A DNA stretch of 32,773 bases, from NCBI GenBank assembly GCA_014728125.1, contig WJMD01000123.1:1-32773 (forward strand), in the 5' to 3' direction. Of this stretch, positions 8,040-15,734 are shown piece by piece. The notes under the pieces were generated by a model. It ran no database searches. It had not been told where the DNA came from and saw only the letters and a program-made list of their open reading frames with translations. The translations under genes were made by a program, and so were the position numbers. Each line of letters starts with the position of its first letter. The first letter of the stretch is position 1. Source of the stretch: Candidatus Effluviviaceae Genus V sp. (GTDB lineage: Bacteria; Joyebacterota; Joyebacteria; Joyebacterales; Joyebacteraceae).

Positions 8040-9242
8040 CTACGCGCCGGTCTTGAGTGCTCTCTTGAAGTCGAAGTCGTCGCGGGCGACGGCGTCCCCG
8101 AACGCGGAGACGTCCGCCCCCTCGAGGATGAGCTTATCCAGCTCCCGCACGCCCTGCCGGGAGCCGACGACGATGGCGCCGACCAGGCGGCCTCTGTCGA
8201 GCAGGACCTTCCGGTAGACGCCGTCGTCCTCGTATGCGTGGGTGGTACAGCCCTCGCAGAAGACATCGCCGGCGGAGTAGACGTCGACCTCGCTGATCTT
8301 CAGGGTATTCGAGCCAATGATGTCGCAGTCGGCGGACTCCCCTTCGATGCCGTGAGCGGCGGCCTCCGCCATGACGGTCGCCGCCGGGATGATGCCCCAG
8401 ACGCGGCCGTCGAGCTCGGCCACGTCCCCGGCCGCGTAGACGTCGGGGACGTTCGTCCGCATCTTGCAGTCGACCTGGATGCCGCGGTCCCGGTCGATCC
8501 CGGTGTTCCCGACCACGTCCATCGAGGGCCGCACGCCGGTCGAGATGAGCACGATGTCGGCGGGGAGCGTCTCGCCCCCCCTGAGGCTTACCGCCTCGAC
8601 GCTGTCGTCCCCGACGATCGACTCGCACATGGCCTCGGTCACCACATCGATGCCGAGCTCCCCGATCCTCTCCCTGAGCAGGGCCGCCCCCGCCTCGTCG
8701 AGCTGCCGGGGCAGGAGCCGGTCGGCCACCTCGAGCGCGACGACCTCGACACCGGAAGCCGCGAGCCCTCGCGCCGATTCGAGACCGAGCAGTCCGCCGC
8801 CGATAACGACGGCGCACCGGGCGGATCGGGCGGCCTCCCTCAAGGCGACCGCGTCGTCTGCCGTCCTGAGCGTGAAGACGCCCTCGAGATCCGTCCCTCC
8901 CATGGGCGGGACGAACGGGTCGGCGCCCGTCGCCACGAGGAGGCGGTCGTACGACTCACTGCCTCCGTCGGCCGTCACGACCTTCCGGCCGGCGGTGTCG
9001 ATCGACGTCACCTCGGTCGAGAGGCGCACATCGATCCCCTGGTCCTCGTACCAGTCCGGAGGGTTGATGATGATCGACTCGATGTCGACGGCGCCGGCCA
9101 CCACCTCGGGGAGCCGGGGTTTGTAGTAGTAGTGGTAGGGCTCACGGGTGAAGACGGCGATCCCGGCGTCCGGCTCGAGCATCCGGAGGCGCCGGGCCGC
9201 GGTCACGCCGGCGACGCCGTTGCCGATGATGAGGATATTCAT
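8040..9242 (-). CDS. FAD/NAD(P)H-dependent oxidoreductase, likely rubredoxin reductase
   Basis: 400 residues. FAD-binding GNGVAG is at 7-12, the NAD(P)H-binding GGGLLGLESA at about 148-157, and the second FAD motif YAAGDVAE at 269-276, an arrangement typical of class-III-like pyridine nucleotide-disulphide oxidoreductases including NADH:rubredoxin reductase. No redox CxxC is next to either nucleotide site, which fits transfer of electrons to a protein partner. The neighbouring rubredoxin and two diiron proteins make electron delivery to rubredoxin the likely job. The start at 9242 is fixed by the Rossmann N-terminus; no convincing ribosome binding site precedes it, and a hairpin lies 18 bp upstream. 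Nitrite-reductase-like or CoA-disulphide-reductase-like roles are less likely given the context. Confidence 0.88.
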   Translation of the reverse strand: MNILIIGNGVAGVTAARRLRMLEPDAGIAVFTREPYHYYYKPRLPEVVAGAVDIESIIINPPDWYEDQGIDVRLSTEVTSIDTAGRKVVTADGGSESYDRLLVATGADPFVPPMGGTDLEGVFTLRTADDAVALREAARSARCAVVIGGGLLGLESARGLAASGVEVVALEVADRLLPRQLDEAGAALLRERIGELGIDVVTEAMCESIVGDDSVEAVSLRGGETLPADIVLISTGVRPSMDVVGNTGIDRDRGIQVDCKMRTNVPDVYAAGDVAELDGRVWGIIPAATVMAEAAAHGIEGESADCDIIGSNTLKISEVDVYSAGDVFCEGCTTHAYEDDGVYRKVLLDRGRLVGAIVVGSRQGVRELDKLILEGADVSAFGDAVARDDFDFKRALKTGA

Positions 9243-9260
9243 GGGGAATGAAGGATCCGG

Positions 9261-9279
9261 GAGCCCCGGCGCGGGGCTC
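9261..9279 (-). terminator. Hairpin between rubredoxin and reductase genes
   Basis: Stem 9261-9267 pairs perfectly with 9273-9279 around a 5-nt loop, inside the 44-bp gap between the two genes. There is no T-run, and the downstream start lacks a clear ribosome binding site. It may attenuate reductase expression or mark an RNA processing site rather than fully terminate. Confidence 0.45.
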
Positions 9280-9286
9280 CGGGTTC

Positions 9287-9448
9287 CTAGTCTACAGGCT
9301 CGAACTGGTCCTTCGCCGCGCCGCAGACCGGGCAGACCCAGTCGTTCGGCAGATCGTCGAAGGACGTTCCGGCGTCAACGCCGCTCCCGGGGTCACCCTT
9401 CTCAGGGTCGTAGACGTATCCGCAGACTGTGCATCTGTACTTCTTCAA
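9287..9448 (-). CDS. Rubredoxin
   Basis: 53 residues, the standard size of a free rubredoxin. The two iron-binding knuckles CTVCG (Cys6, Cys9) and CPVCG (Cys39, Cys42) are intact, with the usual [10 protein letters not shown] and the DLPNDWVCP segment between them. The start is a TTG at 9448 with GGGAGG 7 nt upstream; this gives the canonical N-terminus MKKYRC, whereas longer starts add an unrelated Arg-rich stretch. The protein carries single electrons in the cytoplasm. Being between a diiron protein and a FAD reductase, it most likely passes electrons from NAD(P)H to the ferritin-like proteins for peroxide or oxygen detoxification. Confidence 0.96.
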   Translation of the reverse strand: MKKYRCTVCGYVYDPEKGDPGSGVDAGTSFDDLPNDWVCPVCGAAKDQFEPVD

Positions 9449-9526
9449 CCGGCCACCTCCCGTTGCGCGAGCCGTCCCGTGCGGCCGGGGCATCCCGGCC
9501 GTCCGGCCCGGCCTTCTCCTCTTCAG

Positions 9527-10018
9527 CTACTTCCTGACCTCTTCGAGGCGCTTGCTGATCTCCACGACGTGCCGCTTCTCCTCCTCGACGAGCTCAGCGA
9601 GAGCTTCCTTCGCGGCGGGCTTCGTCGCAGCGTGCATCGCCTCTGTGTAGTACAGGACCGCGTCCTTCTCGACAGACAGTGCGAGTTCAAGAGCGCTCTC
9701 TGGGTCGAACTCGCGGTCGCTGTACTTCGCCATCTCCTCGATACCCTTGAAGATGCCGCCGTCGACGATCGAGCACACGTAGGCGGACACGTCCGTGTCC
9801 ATCTCCGCGGGCCTCGACCCCATCCCGCCGGCTGTCTCGAGCTCCTTCGATTCAAAGAGCTTGAGGTGCCCCTTCTCGTCCTCCGCCAGCTTCTGGAAGA
9901 CGGCCTTCGTCTCGTCGTCCTTCGCCTTCTTCGCCATCTTCGTGTAGAACTCGAGGCCGGCCTGCTCGATGCACATGCCGACGCGGAAGACCTCATCCTC
10001 GTTCAGGTACTCGATCAT
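9527..10018 (-). CDS. Rubrerythrin-like diiron protein lacking a rubredoxin domain
   Basis: 163 residues. Two helix pairs each supply Glu and ExxH ligands: EQAGLEFY with EDEKGH in the first half, and SVEKDAVLYY with EEEKRH in the second. This is the four-helix ferritin-like diiron fold of the rubrerythrin family. The C-terminal rubredoxin domain of classical rubrerythrins is absent, but a free rubredoxin is encoded 78 bp downstream, which would provide the same electron route in trans. The ATG at 10018 has GGAGGT at good spacing. Expected role: reduction of hydrogen peroxide in the cytoplasm. Fe storage is a less likely alternative. Confidence 0.88.
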   Translation of the reverse strand: MIEYLNEDEVFRVGMCIEQAGLEFYTKMAKKAKDDETKAVFQKLAEDEKGHLKLFESKELETAGGMGSRPAEMDTDVSAYVCSIVDGGIFKGIEEMAKYSDREFDPESALELALSVEKDAVLYYTEAMHAATKPAAKEALAELVEEEKRHVVEISKRLEEVRK

Positions 10019-10106
10019 GAAGCACCTCCGTGGCGGACGGCTCCCGCCGCCCTCGATAATGGACACCGTGCCCGCTCGCGCCGGGTGCGGTGCCCGCAAC
10101 GACCTC

Positions 10107-10559
10107 CTAGTTATCCGTAAGAACGTGCTCGTCGTACTCCCGCTCGAGCGCCAGCTTGTGCCGGGACTCCTCGTGAGCGAGGTTCGCGAAGAGCTCCTTG
10201 AGCTCGGGCTCTGTGGCGTTTGATGCAAGCATCTGGTAGAGGTTGTGCGCCTTCTCTTCCCGCTTCATCGCCACCGTCAGAACATCCTGATAGTCCATGT
10301 CCGGGGAGATCTGCACTGAGTCGGTGTAATCGGCGATCCTGAGGTCCGGGACCTCGTCGACGCGCGCCCAGCTGGCCTCGCCCGCCTGGACCTCGAGCAG
10401 TCTGCGCTTGTGGCCCTCCTCCTGCCGCGCCAGGGACAGGAGCATGTCGCGCACATTGGAGCGCTTCACCATCTCGGCGGCCACCGAATATGTGTCGACG
10501 GCCTCCTGTTCCTTCTGGATGGCGAAGTCGATGATCTCGCTGAAGCGCGTTTCCGCCAT
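10107..10559 (-). CDS. Ferritin-like diiron protein, first gene of the rubredoxin operon
   Basis: 150 residues with the same duplicated diiron pattern: KEQEAVDTY with QEEGH in the first half, REEKAHNLYQ with HEESRH in the second. It is related to but distinct from the following rubrerythrin-like protein, so the operon holds two paralogous diiron proteins. The ATG at 10559 follows GGGAGG by 9 nt. A strong sigma70-type promoter lies directly upstream. The gene is followed after 88 bp by the second diiron gene. Likely a peroxide- or oxygen-handling protein; no rubredoxin domain is fused to it. Confidence 0.85.
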   Translation of the reverse strand: MAETRFSEIIDFAIQKEQEAVDTYSVAAEMVKRSNVRDMLLSLARQEEGHKRRLLEVQAGEASWARVDEVPDLRIADYTDSVQISPDMDYQDVLTVAMKREEKAHNLYQMLASNATEPELKELFANLAHEESRHKLALEREYDEHVLTDN

Positions 10560-10608
10560 GTGAACGTGCCTCCCTGCCTGCGTCACGGGCCTTGCATGCG
10601 GTCCGTAG

Positions 10609-10637
10609 AGGATAGCCAAGGCCCACGGGGCCGTCAA
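10609..10637 (-). promoter_or_regulatory. Sigma70-type promoter of the diiron/rubredoxin operon
   Basis: On the minus strand TTGACG (10632-10637) is separated by exactly 17 bp from TATCCT (10609-10614), about 50 bp before the first start codon of the operon. Confidence 0.75.
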
Positions 10638-10642
10638 CAAGG

Positions 10643-10671
10643 AACCCCCGAGCGCTCGCGCGTCGGGGGTT
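10643..10671. terminator. Inverted repeat just upstream of the diiron operon promoter
   Basis: A 9-bp stem (10643-10651 with 10663-10671) encloses an 11-nt GC-rich loop. It is 5 bp upstream of the -35 box. It could insulate the operon from minus-strand transcription arriving from the gene-less region, or be a regulator site. Confidence 0.45.
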
Positions 10672-11278
10672 CGTCCTGTGGCACCGGGCCGCGTCGACCC
10701 TGGGCGGGGCCGACGCCGTTTCTAGAGGGGCCTCCGGGGAGCACGGTCAGAGGCAAGAGCTGGGCTGCGGCTGACGCTTCTTGGCACTCTTTCTAGCCCA
10801 CCCGGACTTGACGAACTCCCAGAGGCCCCGTGTACTCCGAACAGCAAAACGGCCGGACAGGAAGACCCGCCGGCCGTGTTCGTCGTCGATTCGTGTGTGT
10901 CGAGGAGAGGGACGTTATGCGGTCGAAGGGATATGCCAGACGACACCGGGTTCCGGCGATGCAGTCCGAGAGGATGCGGCGCGCCGTGTGTCCGGCCGTG
11001 TCGATGAGTTCCGCCCCGACTCCCGCGGCGGGTACGAGTTGCAAGGATGTTGGTGTCATGACAGTGGTGCAGGCTCCGATCCCGAGCAATCGTCGACGTC
11101 GCAACGGCGAGTCCGGATGTCGCGTTCGCTCACTGTCAACTGTTACCATACGCTCAGGCCGACGGTCAAGCGATTATGAAGTGCGGTTGTCAAGACCAGG
11201 GCCTATTGGTGAACAACCCTCAGAGCTCGTTCGCCGACCGCTCCTCTCCCCCGCATGCTGCAGACCGCCCGTCCTTGC
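10672..11278. other. About 600 bp without a convincing gene
   Basis: Several frames are open here but all encode Arg/Ser/Pro-rich, low-complexity chains without a good start, as expected of chance frames in high-GC DNA. I looked for tmRNA, RNase P RNA, SRP RNA and tRNA signatures and saw none. The region contains a terminator-like hairpin on the minus strand (10849-10877), a TGTCATGACA palindrome (11054-11063) and AT-richer patches around 11134-11180. An unannotated small RNA is possible; nothing more can be claimed. Confidence 0.5.
10849..10877 (-). terminator. Possible minus-strand intrinsic terminator in the gene-less region
   Basis: An 8-bp stem (10849-10856 with 10870-10877) with a 13-nt loop is followed on the minus strand by TTTTG. 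No minus-strand gene precedes it, so it may end an unrecognised transcript starting around 11130-11180. Confidence 0.4.
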
Positions 11279-11307
11279 TTGATGCGGTCCGCTCGGTCAG
11301 CTATACA
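11279..11307 (+). promoter_or_regulatory. Promoter of the Gld-like ABC cluster
   Basis: TTGATG (11279-11284), a 17-bp spacer and TATACA (11302-11307, extended as TATACATAAT) lie 64 bp before the GTG start of the ATPase gene. Confidence 0.75.
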
Positions 11308-11370
11308 TAATGTGTCGCGTCGACCGTCCCGTCGCAAGTCACTGTCCCGTCACACATCGAGGAGCCGCAC

Positions 11371-12459
11371 GTGCCGACCGCCGACGTTCCAGCCATCGAC
11401 GTCCGACAGGTCTCGAAATCGTTCGGACGGACCGTCGCCGTCGACGGGGTCTCCTTCTCCGTCGGCCGCGGCGAGGTCGTCGGCTTCCTCGGTCCCAACG
11501 CCGCGGGCAAGACGACGACCATGCGGATCCTCACGTGCTTCCTGGCGCCCGACGCTGGAGGAGCGACCGTCGCGGGATGCGACGTCCTCGAAGACCCGCT
11601 GGGCGTGCGCCGGCGGACCGGCTACCTGCCTGAGAGCGCGCCGCTCTACACCGACATGACGGTGGACGAGCATCTTCACTTCGTGGCGACCGTGCGCGGG
11701 CTCCGCGGGGCCGACCGGCGCTCGCGGATCGACGACATGGTGGATCTGTGCGGGCTCACGGACGTTCTCGGCTCCCCCGTCGGTGCTCTCTCGAAGGGAT
11801 ACCGGCAGCGCGTCGGCCTCGCCAACACGCTGATCCACGACCCCCAGGTGCTCATCCTGGACGAACCGACGACCGGTCTCGATCCGACGCAGATCATCGA
11901 GATCCGGGAGCTGATCCGGCGGATCGGCACCGAGAGGACCGTCCTCCTCTCGACACATGTTCTTCCGGAGGTCGAGGCGACCTGCACGCGGGTGCTCATC
12001 ATAAACGAGGGCAGGATCGCCGCGGAGGGCACGACCGACGAGCTCAGGGGACAGTCGTTCGAGGCGGGGATCTCCGTATCGCTGCTGGCCGGCGGAGCCG
12101 ACGTCGACCGCGCGCTCGCATCGCTGCCGTCCGTCTCGGGTCTCGAGCGCCTCACCCGGGACGAGCACGGCTACGTCCGCTTCCTCCTGTCGGGCGACTC
12201 GGGAACGCGTCTGGCCGACGATGTCTTCGAGCTTGTCCGCGACCGGGGGTGGCGCCTAAGGGAGCTTTCGCACTCCAGCGTCTCGCTCGAGGACATCTTC
12301 CTCGACCTGACCTCCGCGGGCCGCGGTCCGTCACGCGGTGAGCAGCGCGCCGGGACCTCTCACAGACCGATCACGGGCGACCCGAGAGCCGGGAACGGCG
12401 AACCACCTCTCGGTGCAGACAACGGCGAACCGGCACCCGAGTGCGAGGAGGAAGCATGA
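11371..12459 (+). CDS. ABC transporter ATP-binding protein, GldA-like
   Basis: 362 residues from a GTG with GAGGAG 6 nt upstream. Walker A is GPNAAGKTT (41-49), with Ala where most ABC-2 ATPases have Gly. The signature is LSKGYRQRVG (140-149), a form common in the GldA/NatA subgroup. Walker B is LILDEP (161-166), and the H-loop lies in LLSTH. The last ~45 residues, after the regulatory domain, are low-complexity and rich in Gly, Pro and Glu. The gene overlaps the permease gene as ATGA, and the pair is followed by GldG-like and DUF4340 proteins. In Bacteroidota, GldA-GldF-GldG form a transporter linked to gliding, and similar sets occur widely in non-gliding bacteria. The substrate is unknown. 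Confidence 0.9.
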   Translation: MPTADVPAIDVRQVSKSFGRTVAVDGVSFSVGRGEVVGFLGPNAAGKTTTMRILTCFLAPDAGGATVAGCDVLEDPLGVRRRTGYLPESAPLYTDMTVDEHLHFVATVRGLRGADRRSRIDDMVDLCGLTDVLGSPVGALSKGYRQRVGLANTLIHDPQVLILDEPTTGLDPTQIIEIRELIRRIGTERTVLLSTHVLPEVEATCTRVLIINEGRIAAEGTTDELRGQSFEAGISVSLLAGGADVDRALASLPSVSGLERLTRDEHGYVRFLLSGDSGTRLADDVFELVRDRGWRLRELSHSSVSLEDIFLDLTSAGRGPSRGEQRAGTSHRPITGDPRAGNGEPPLGADNGEPAPECEEEA

Positions 12460-13175
12460 GACGGACGGCGCTCGCCGTCGCGGGCAGGGACTTCCGTGGA
12501 TACTTCGCCTCGCCGACGGGCTACGTGTTCATCGTCGCCTTCCTCGTTCTCTCGTCCTGGATGTTCTTCCGCGTGTTCTTTCTGCTGGGCCAGGCAAGCA
12601 TGCGCCCGTTCTTCTCGCTCATGCCCTGGCTCTTCCTGCTCTTCGTCCCGGCGGCCGCCATGCGGCTCTGGGCGGAGGAGCGCCGGTCCGGAACGGACGA
12701 GGTCCTGCTGACGCTCCCTGTCCGAGAGAGCGAGGCCGTCCTCGGCAAGTTCGCCGCCTCGCTGGGCTTCCTCGTCCTGACGATCGCGCTGACCTTCCCG
12801 GTCCCGGCCATCGTCGCCCTACTGGGAAACCCGGACCCGGGACCGATCATGGGCGGCTATCTCGGTCTCGTGCTCATGGGCGCGGCCTATCTCTCGATCG
12901 CTCTCTTCGCCTCCAGCCTGACCGACAGCCAGATCGTCGCCTTCATCGTCGCGGCGTCGCTCTCGTTCGCGCTGGCCGTCGCCGGCGAGAGCTTCGTCGT
13001 CACGGCCGTGCCCCGTCCGCTCGCCCCGGTCCTTCGGCACATCGGTCTCGCGCGGCGGTTCGCGAGCATCTCCCGAGGCGTCATCGACTCACGGGACGTC
13101 GTCTACTACCTCTCGGTCATCGCGTTCTTCCTGTACGCGAACGTCCGGGTCATCGCGAACAGGAAGTGGAGGTAG
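12456..13175 (+). CDS. ABC-2 type permease, GldF-like
   Basis: 239 residues with about six hydrophobic segments (near 20-45, 50-70, 95-125, 130-155, 160-185, 210-230), the size and layout of ABC-2 permeases of the GldF/NosY type. The segment RLWAEERRSGTDEVLLTLPV (around 70-89) is a hallmark: the cytoplasmic loop that contacts the ATPase in this family. The start ATG at 12456 overlaps the ATPase stop as ATGA and has AGGAGGAAGC upstream. It forms the membrane part of the transporter with the preceding ATPase. Confidence 0.9.
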   Translation: MRRTALAVAGRDFRGYFASPTGYVFIVAFLVLSSWMFFRVFFLLGQASMRPFFSLMPWLFLLFVPAAAMRLWAEERRSGTDEVLLTLPVRESEAVLGKFAASLGFLVLTIALTFPVPAIVALLGNPDPGPIMGGYLGLVLMGAAYLSIALFASSLTDSQIVAFIVAASLSFALAVAGESFVVTAVPRPLAPVLRHIGLARRFASISRGVIDSRDVVYYLSVIAFFLYANVRVIANRKWR

Positions 13176-13178
13176 ACC

Positions 13179-14807
13179 ATGTACCGGCGTCCGGGACAGC
13201 CGTTCTGGTCATCGGCGACCAGCCTCATCCTGCTCGCGGCCGTACTGGCCGTCGTGGGGCTGCTCTCCAGAGAGTGGTTCGTGCGGGCCGACCTCACCGA
13301 ACGGAACGACTTCACCGTCTCGACCTCGACCAGGGAGCTCCTCCGGGGGCTCGACGACGTCGTCACGGTGACGGTCTACATGAGCGACCGGCTCCCCACA
13401 CACATGACGGGCTTCCGGACACGCATCGAGGACACACTGTCCGAGTACCGGGCCTACGGCGGGGACATGATCGTCGTCCGATACGTCGACCCGTCGGGGA
13501 ACCCAGAGGCCGAGGAGGAGGCGCTGTCGCACGGCATCCGGCCGGTCCAGCTCCAGGCCGTCGAGCAGGACCGGGCGGAGGTCGTCAGCACGTACATGGG
13601 ACTCACGGTCTCCTACGGCGGACGCGTCGAGTCGATACCGCTCCTTCTCGTTCCCGAGCAGCTCGAGTACGAGCTCTCATCGACCATCCTGAAGATCACG
13701 GTCGACAGCCTCCCCGTCGTCGGCTTCCTCACGGGCCACGGCGCACACTCGCCGGACGGGGTCTACTCGCTTGCCGCCGAGTCGCTCGAGCGCAACTACG
13801 AGGTGCGCGAGGTCGACCTGAGAGACGGTGACGAGGCGCTCGAGGGGGTCGACGTGCTCGTCGTGGCGGGGGCGGACGACGTGCCCGACCCGGAGCTCTT
13901 CGTGCTCGACCAGTACATCATGCGCGGGGGACGTGCCCTCTTCCTGCTGAACGCCGTCGCCATCCCCCGGGATGCCGCGACCGGCACGGTCGCGACGGGC
14001 AACATCTACGATTACGTCTCCCGGTACGGCGCGGACGTGCAGCACGAGCTGGTCGTCGACCGCGTCAACGAGAACGCGGCATTCCGTTCGGGCTTCATGA
14101 CGATGACCACACCCTATCCGTTCTGGCCGAAGGCGGTCGCGCCGAACATCTCGACCGAGCATCCCGTCGTGTCGGAGCTCGACGCCATCGCCTTCCCCTG
14201 GACGTCGCCGATCACCCCCTCCAGGGGGAAGACGGACTCGGTCAGATACGAGGTCCTCGCCAGATCATCGGGCCGCTCGTGGACCGCGCCGCCGACGCTC
14301 GGCCTCGACCCCCGGGCCCCGGTCGAGCCGCCGCCCGAGAAGGCGAAGGCCATCGAGGCCGGGCGGGCCGCGGGTCACGACCTGATGGTCGCACTGACCG
14401 GTCGGTTCGAGAGCGCTTTCCTGAACATGCCCGTCCTCGTCACGACGGAGAGCGGAGCTCCGCGGCCCACCTATCCCGAGGGAAGGCTCGACGGAAGCAG
14501 GCCGACGCAGATGATCGTCGTCGGGAACGCCCGGATGTTCGCCGACGACTTCTACACGCGCTCCCCCACGAGCCCTATCCTCTTCCTGAATGCCGTCGAC
14601 TGGCTGACCCACGGCAGACGGCTGATCGACGTGCGGTCGAAGGCCATCGACGACCGACCCCTCCCGGAGATCTCCGAGAACGGCCGGCTGGCCTCCAGGG
14701 CACTCGGGACCTTCGCCGTCCCACTTGCGGTCGCACTGTTCGGCATCTGGAGAGCCTGGGCGCGCGGCCGGCGCACGGGACGCCCACACGGAAGGGACCC
14801 ATCATGA
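13179..14807 (+). CDS. GldG-like ABC transporter auxiliary protein
   Basis: 542 residues. An N-terminal membrane anchor (about 12-30) is followed by a large extracytoplasmic region with VTVYMSDRLPTHMTGFRTRIEDTLSEY-type sequence, which matches the GldG/ABC_transp_aux family, and a second hydrophobic segment near the C-terminus (about 513-530). GTVATGNI and the VVGFLTGHG region are typical of this family. It starts 3 bp after the permease stop with GGAGGT upstream. GldG-type proteins are thought to act with GldA/GldF in an exporter; the mechanism is not established. Its stop overlaps the next gene as ATGA. Confidence 0.87.
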   Translation: MYRRPGQPFWSSATSLILLAAVLAVVGLLSREWFVRADLTERNDFTVSTSTRELLRGLDDVVTVTVYMSDRLPTHMTGFRTRIEDTLSEYRAYGGDMIVVRYVDPSGNPEAEEEALSHGIRPVQLQAVEQDRAEVVSTYMGLTVSYGGRVESIPLLLVPEQLEYELSSTILKITVDSLPVVGFLTGHGAHSPDGVYSLAAESLERNYEVREVDLRDGDEALEGVDVLVVAGADDVPDPELFVLDQYIMRGGRALFLLNAVAIPRDAATGTVATGNIYDYVSRYGADVQHELVVDRVNENAAFRSGFMTMTTPYPFWPKAVAPNISTEHPVVSELDAIAFPWTSPITPSRGKTDSVRYEVLARSSGRSWTAPPTLGLDPRAPVEPPPEKAKAIEAGRAAGHDLMVALTGRFESAFLNMPVLVTTESGAPRPTYPEGRLDGSRPTQMIVVGNARMFADDFYTRSPTSPILFLNAVDWLTHGRRLIDVRSKAIDDRPLPEISENGRLASRALGTFAVPLAVALFGIWRAWARGRRTGRPHGRDPS

Positions 14808-15721
14808 GACGTCAACTCTTCCTGTGGCTGGCAACTCTGGCGGTTCTGCTCGGCGTCTACGCCGCCGTGAGAAACGGCCCGGCGGGACCGGGCGCGGAGC
14901 AGGCCGGCCCGCTCCTCCGCGACCTCGATCCGGCGGCCGTCGATTCGCTGTCGATCTCGTCGCCAGCCGGGACGGTCGAGCTCACACGCTCCGAAGGCCC
15001 GTGGACCGTGGAGCTCGATGACGGACGGACGGTGCGGGCCGACCCGCTGATGGTCGAGCGCGCCGTGGCGGCGCTCGGCTCGCTCTCACGGGACGCTCCC
15101 GTCTCGTTGAACCCCGAGCGGCGCGGGCTCTTCGGCCTGGGTGCGGGCTCCGCGACGGTGGTCGAGGCGGGCGGCAACGTCCTCTCGCTCGGACGCGGAG
15201 GCGCAAATGGGAACAGCGCCTACGTGAGACTCGAAGGCGATGACGCCGTCTACCCGGCTCCGCCGTCGGTGTTGGAGGCGTTCCCGACCGAGCGTGAGGC
15301 GTGGCGCGACCGCGCCGTCGTGCGCTTCAGGCGGCGCGAGGTGCGCGAGCTCATCTACAGGGGGCACGGAGAGGAGGGCCGGGTCGTCGCGATCCGTTCC
15401 ACTCCGGACGGGTGGTTCCTGACGCGTCCCGAGCGACGGGAGGCCCACCAGCGCCCGCCTGACATCATCCTGCTGTCGATCGCTCAGGCGCGCGCTGTGG
15501 AGTTCCTGGAACCGGGCGACGCCGACGGTCTCCCAACGAGCTACGAACTGGTCCTCGTCCTCTCGGACGGCTCGGAGCGTCACATCGAGGTTCTGGATGC
15601 CGGTGAGGACAACATTCTGCGCGTCGCCGGTCGCGGGGTGTTTCGGGTGGACCGGGAGCGCTTCGACCTGATCGAGAGCACCATTCTCTCGCTTCTCGAG
15701 GAACCGCCGGACCGGGGCTGA
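14804..15721 (+). CDS. DUF4340-containing membrane-anchored protein
   Basis: 305 residues from the ATG at 14804, which overlaps the GldG-like stop as ATGA and follows GGAAGGGA. A single N-terminal membrane segment (about 4-20) leads to an extracytoplasmic beta-rich chain with repeats of the form [VL]-x-[IL]-x-R-x-[DG]-G-W, such as VAIRSTPDGWFLTRPE. DUF4340 proteins are regularly encoded directly after GldA-F-G sets, and this layout is the main support. Its function is unknown; a role in transporter assembly is inferred from operon position. The convergent permease gene ends 13 bp away, with no room for a terminator. Confidence 0.82.
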   Translation: MRRQLFLWLATLAVLLGVYAAVRNGPAGPGAEQAGPLLRDLDPAAVDSLSISSPAGTVELTRSEGPWTVELDDGRTVRADPLMVERAVAALGSLSRDAPVSLNPERRGLFGLGAGSATVVEAGGNVLSLGRGGANGNSAYVRLEGDDAVYPAPPSVLEAFPTEREAWRDRAVVRFRRREVRELIYRGHGEEGRVVAIRSTPDGWFLTRPERREAHQRPPDIILLSIAQARAVEFLEPGDADGLPTSYELVLVLSDGSERHIEVLDAGEDNILRVAGRGVFRVDRERFDLIESTILSLLEEPPDRG

Positions 15722-15734
15722 CGCCCGGCGCAGC

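Noticed and set aside
10782-10800. Sigma54-type promoter (TTGGCAC near 10782)
   Set aside because: The GG-to-GC spacing is one base too long and no gene follows at a suitable distance.
10672-11282. Small proteins encoded by open frames on both strands of the gene-less region
   Set aside because: They are Arg/Ser/Pro-rich, lack ribosome binding sites and domain patterns, and overlap one another, as expected for chance frames in GC-rich DNA.
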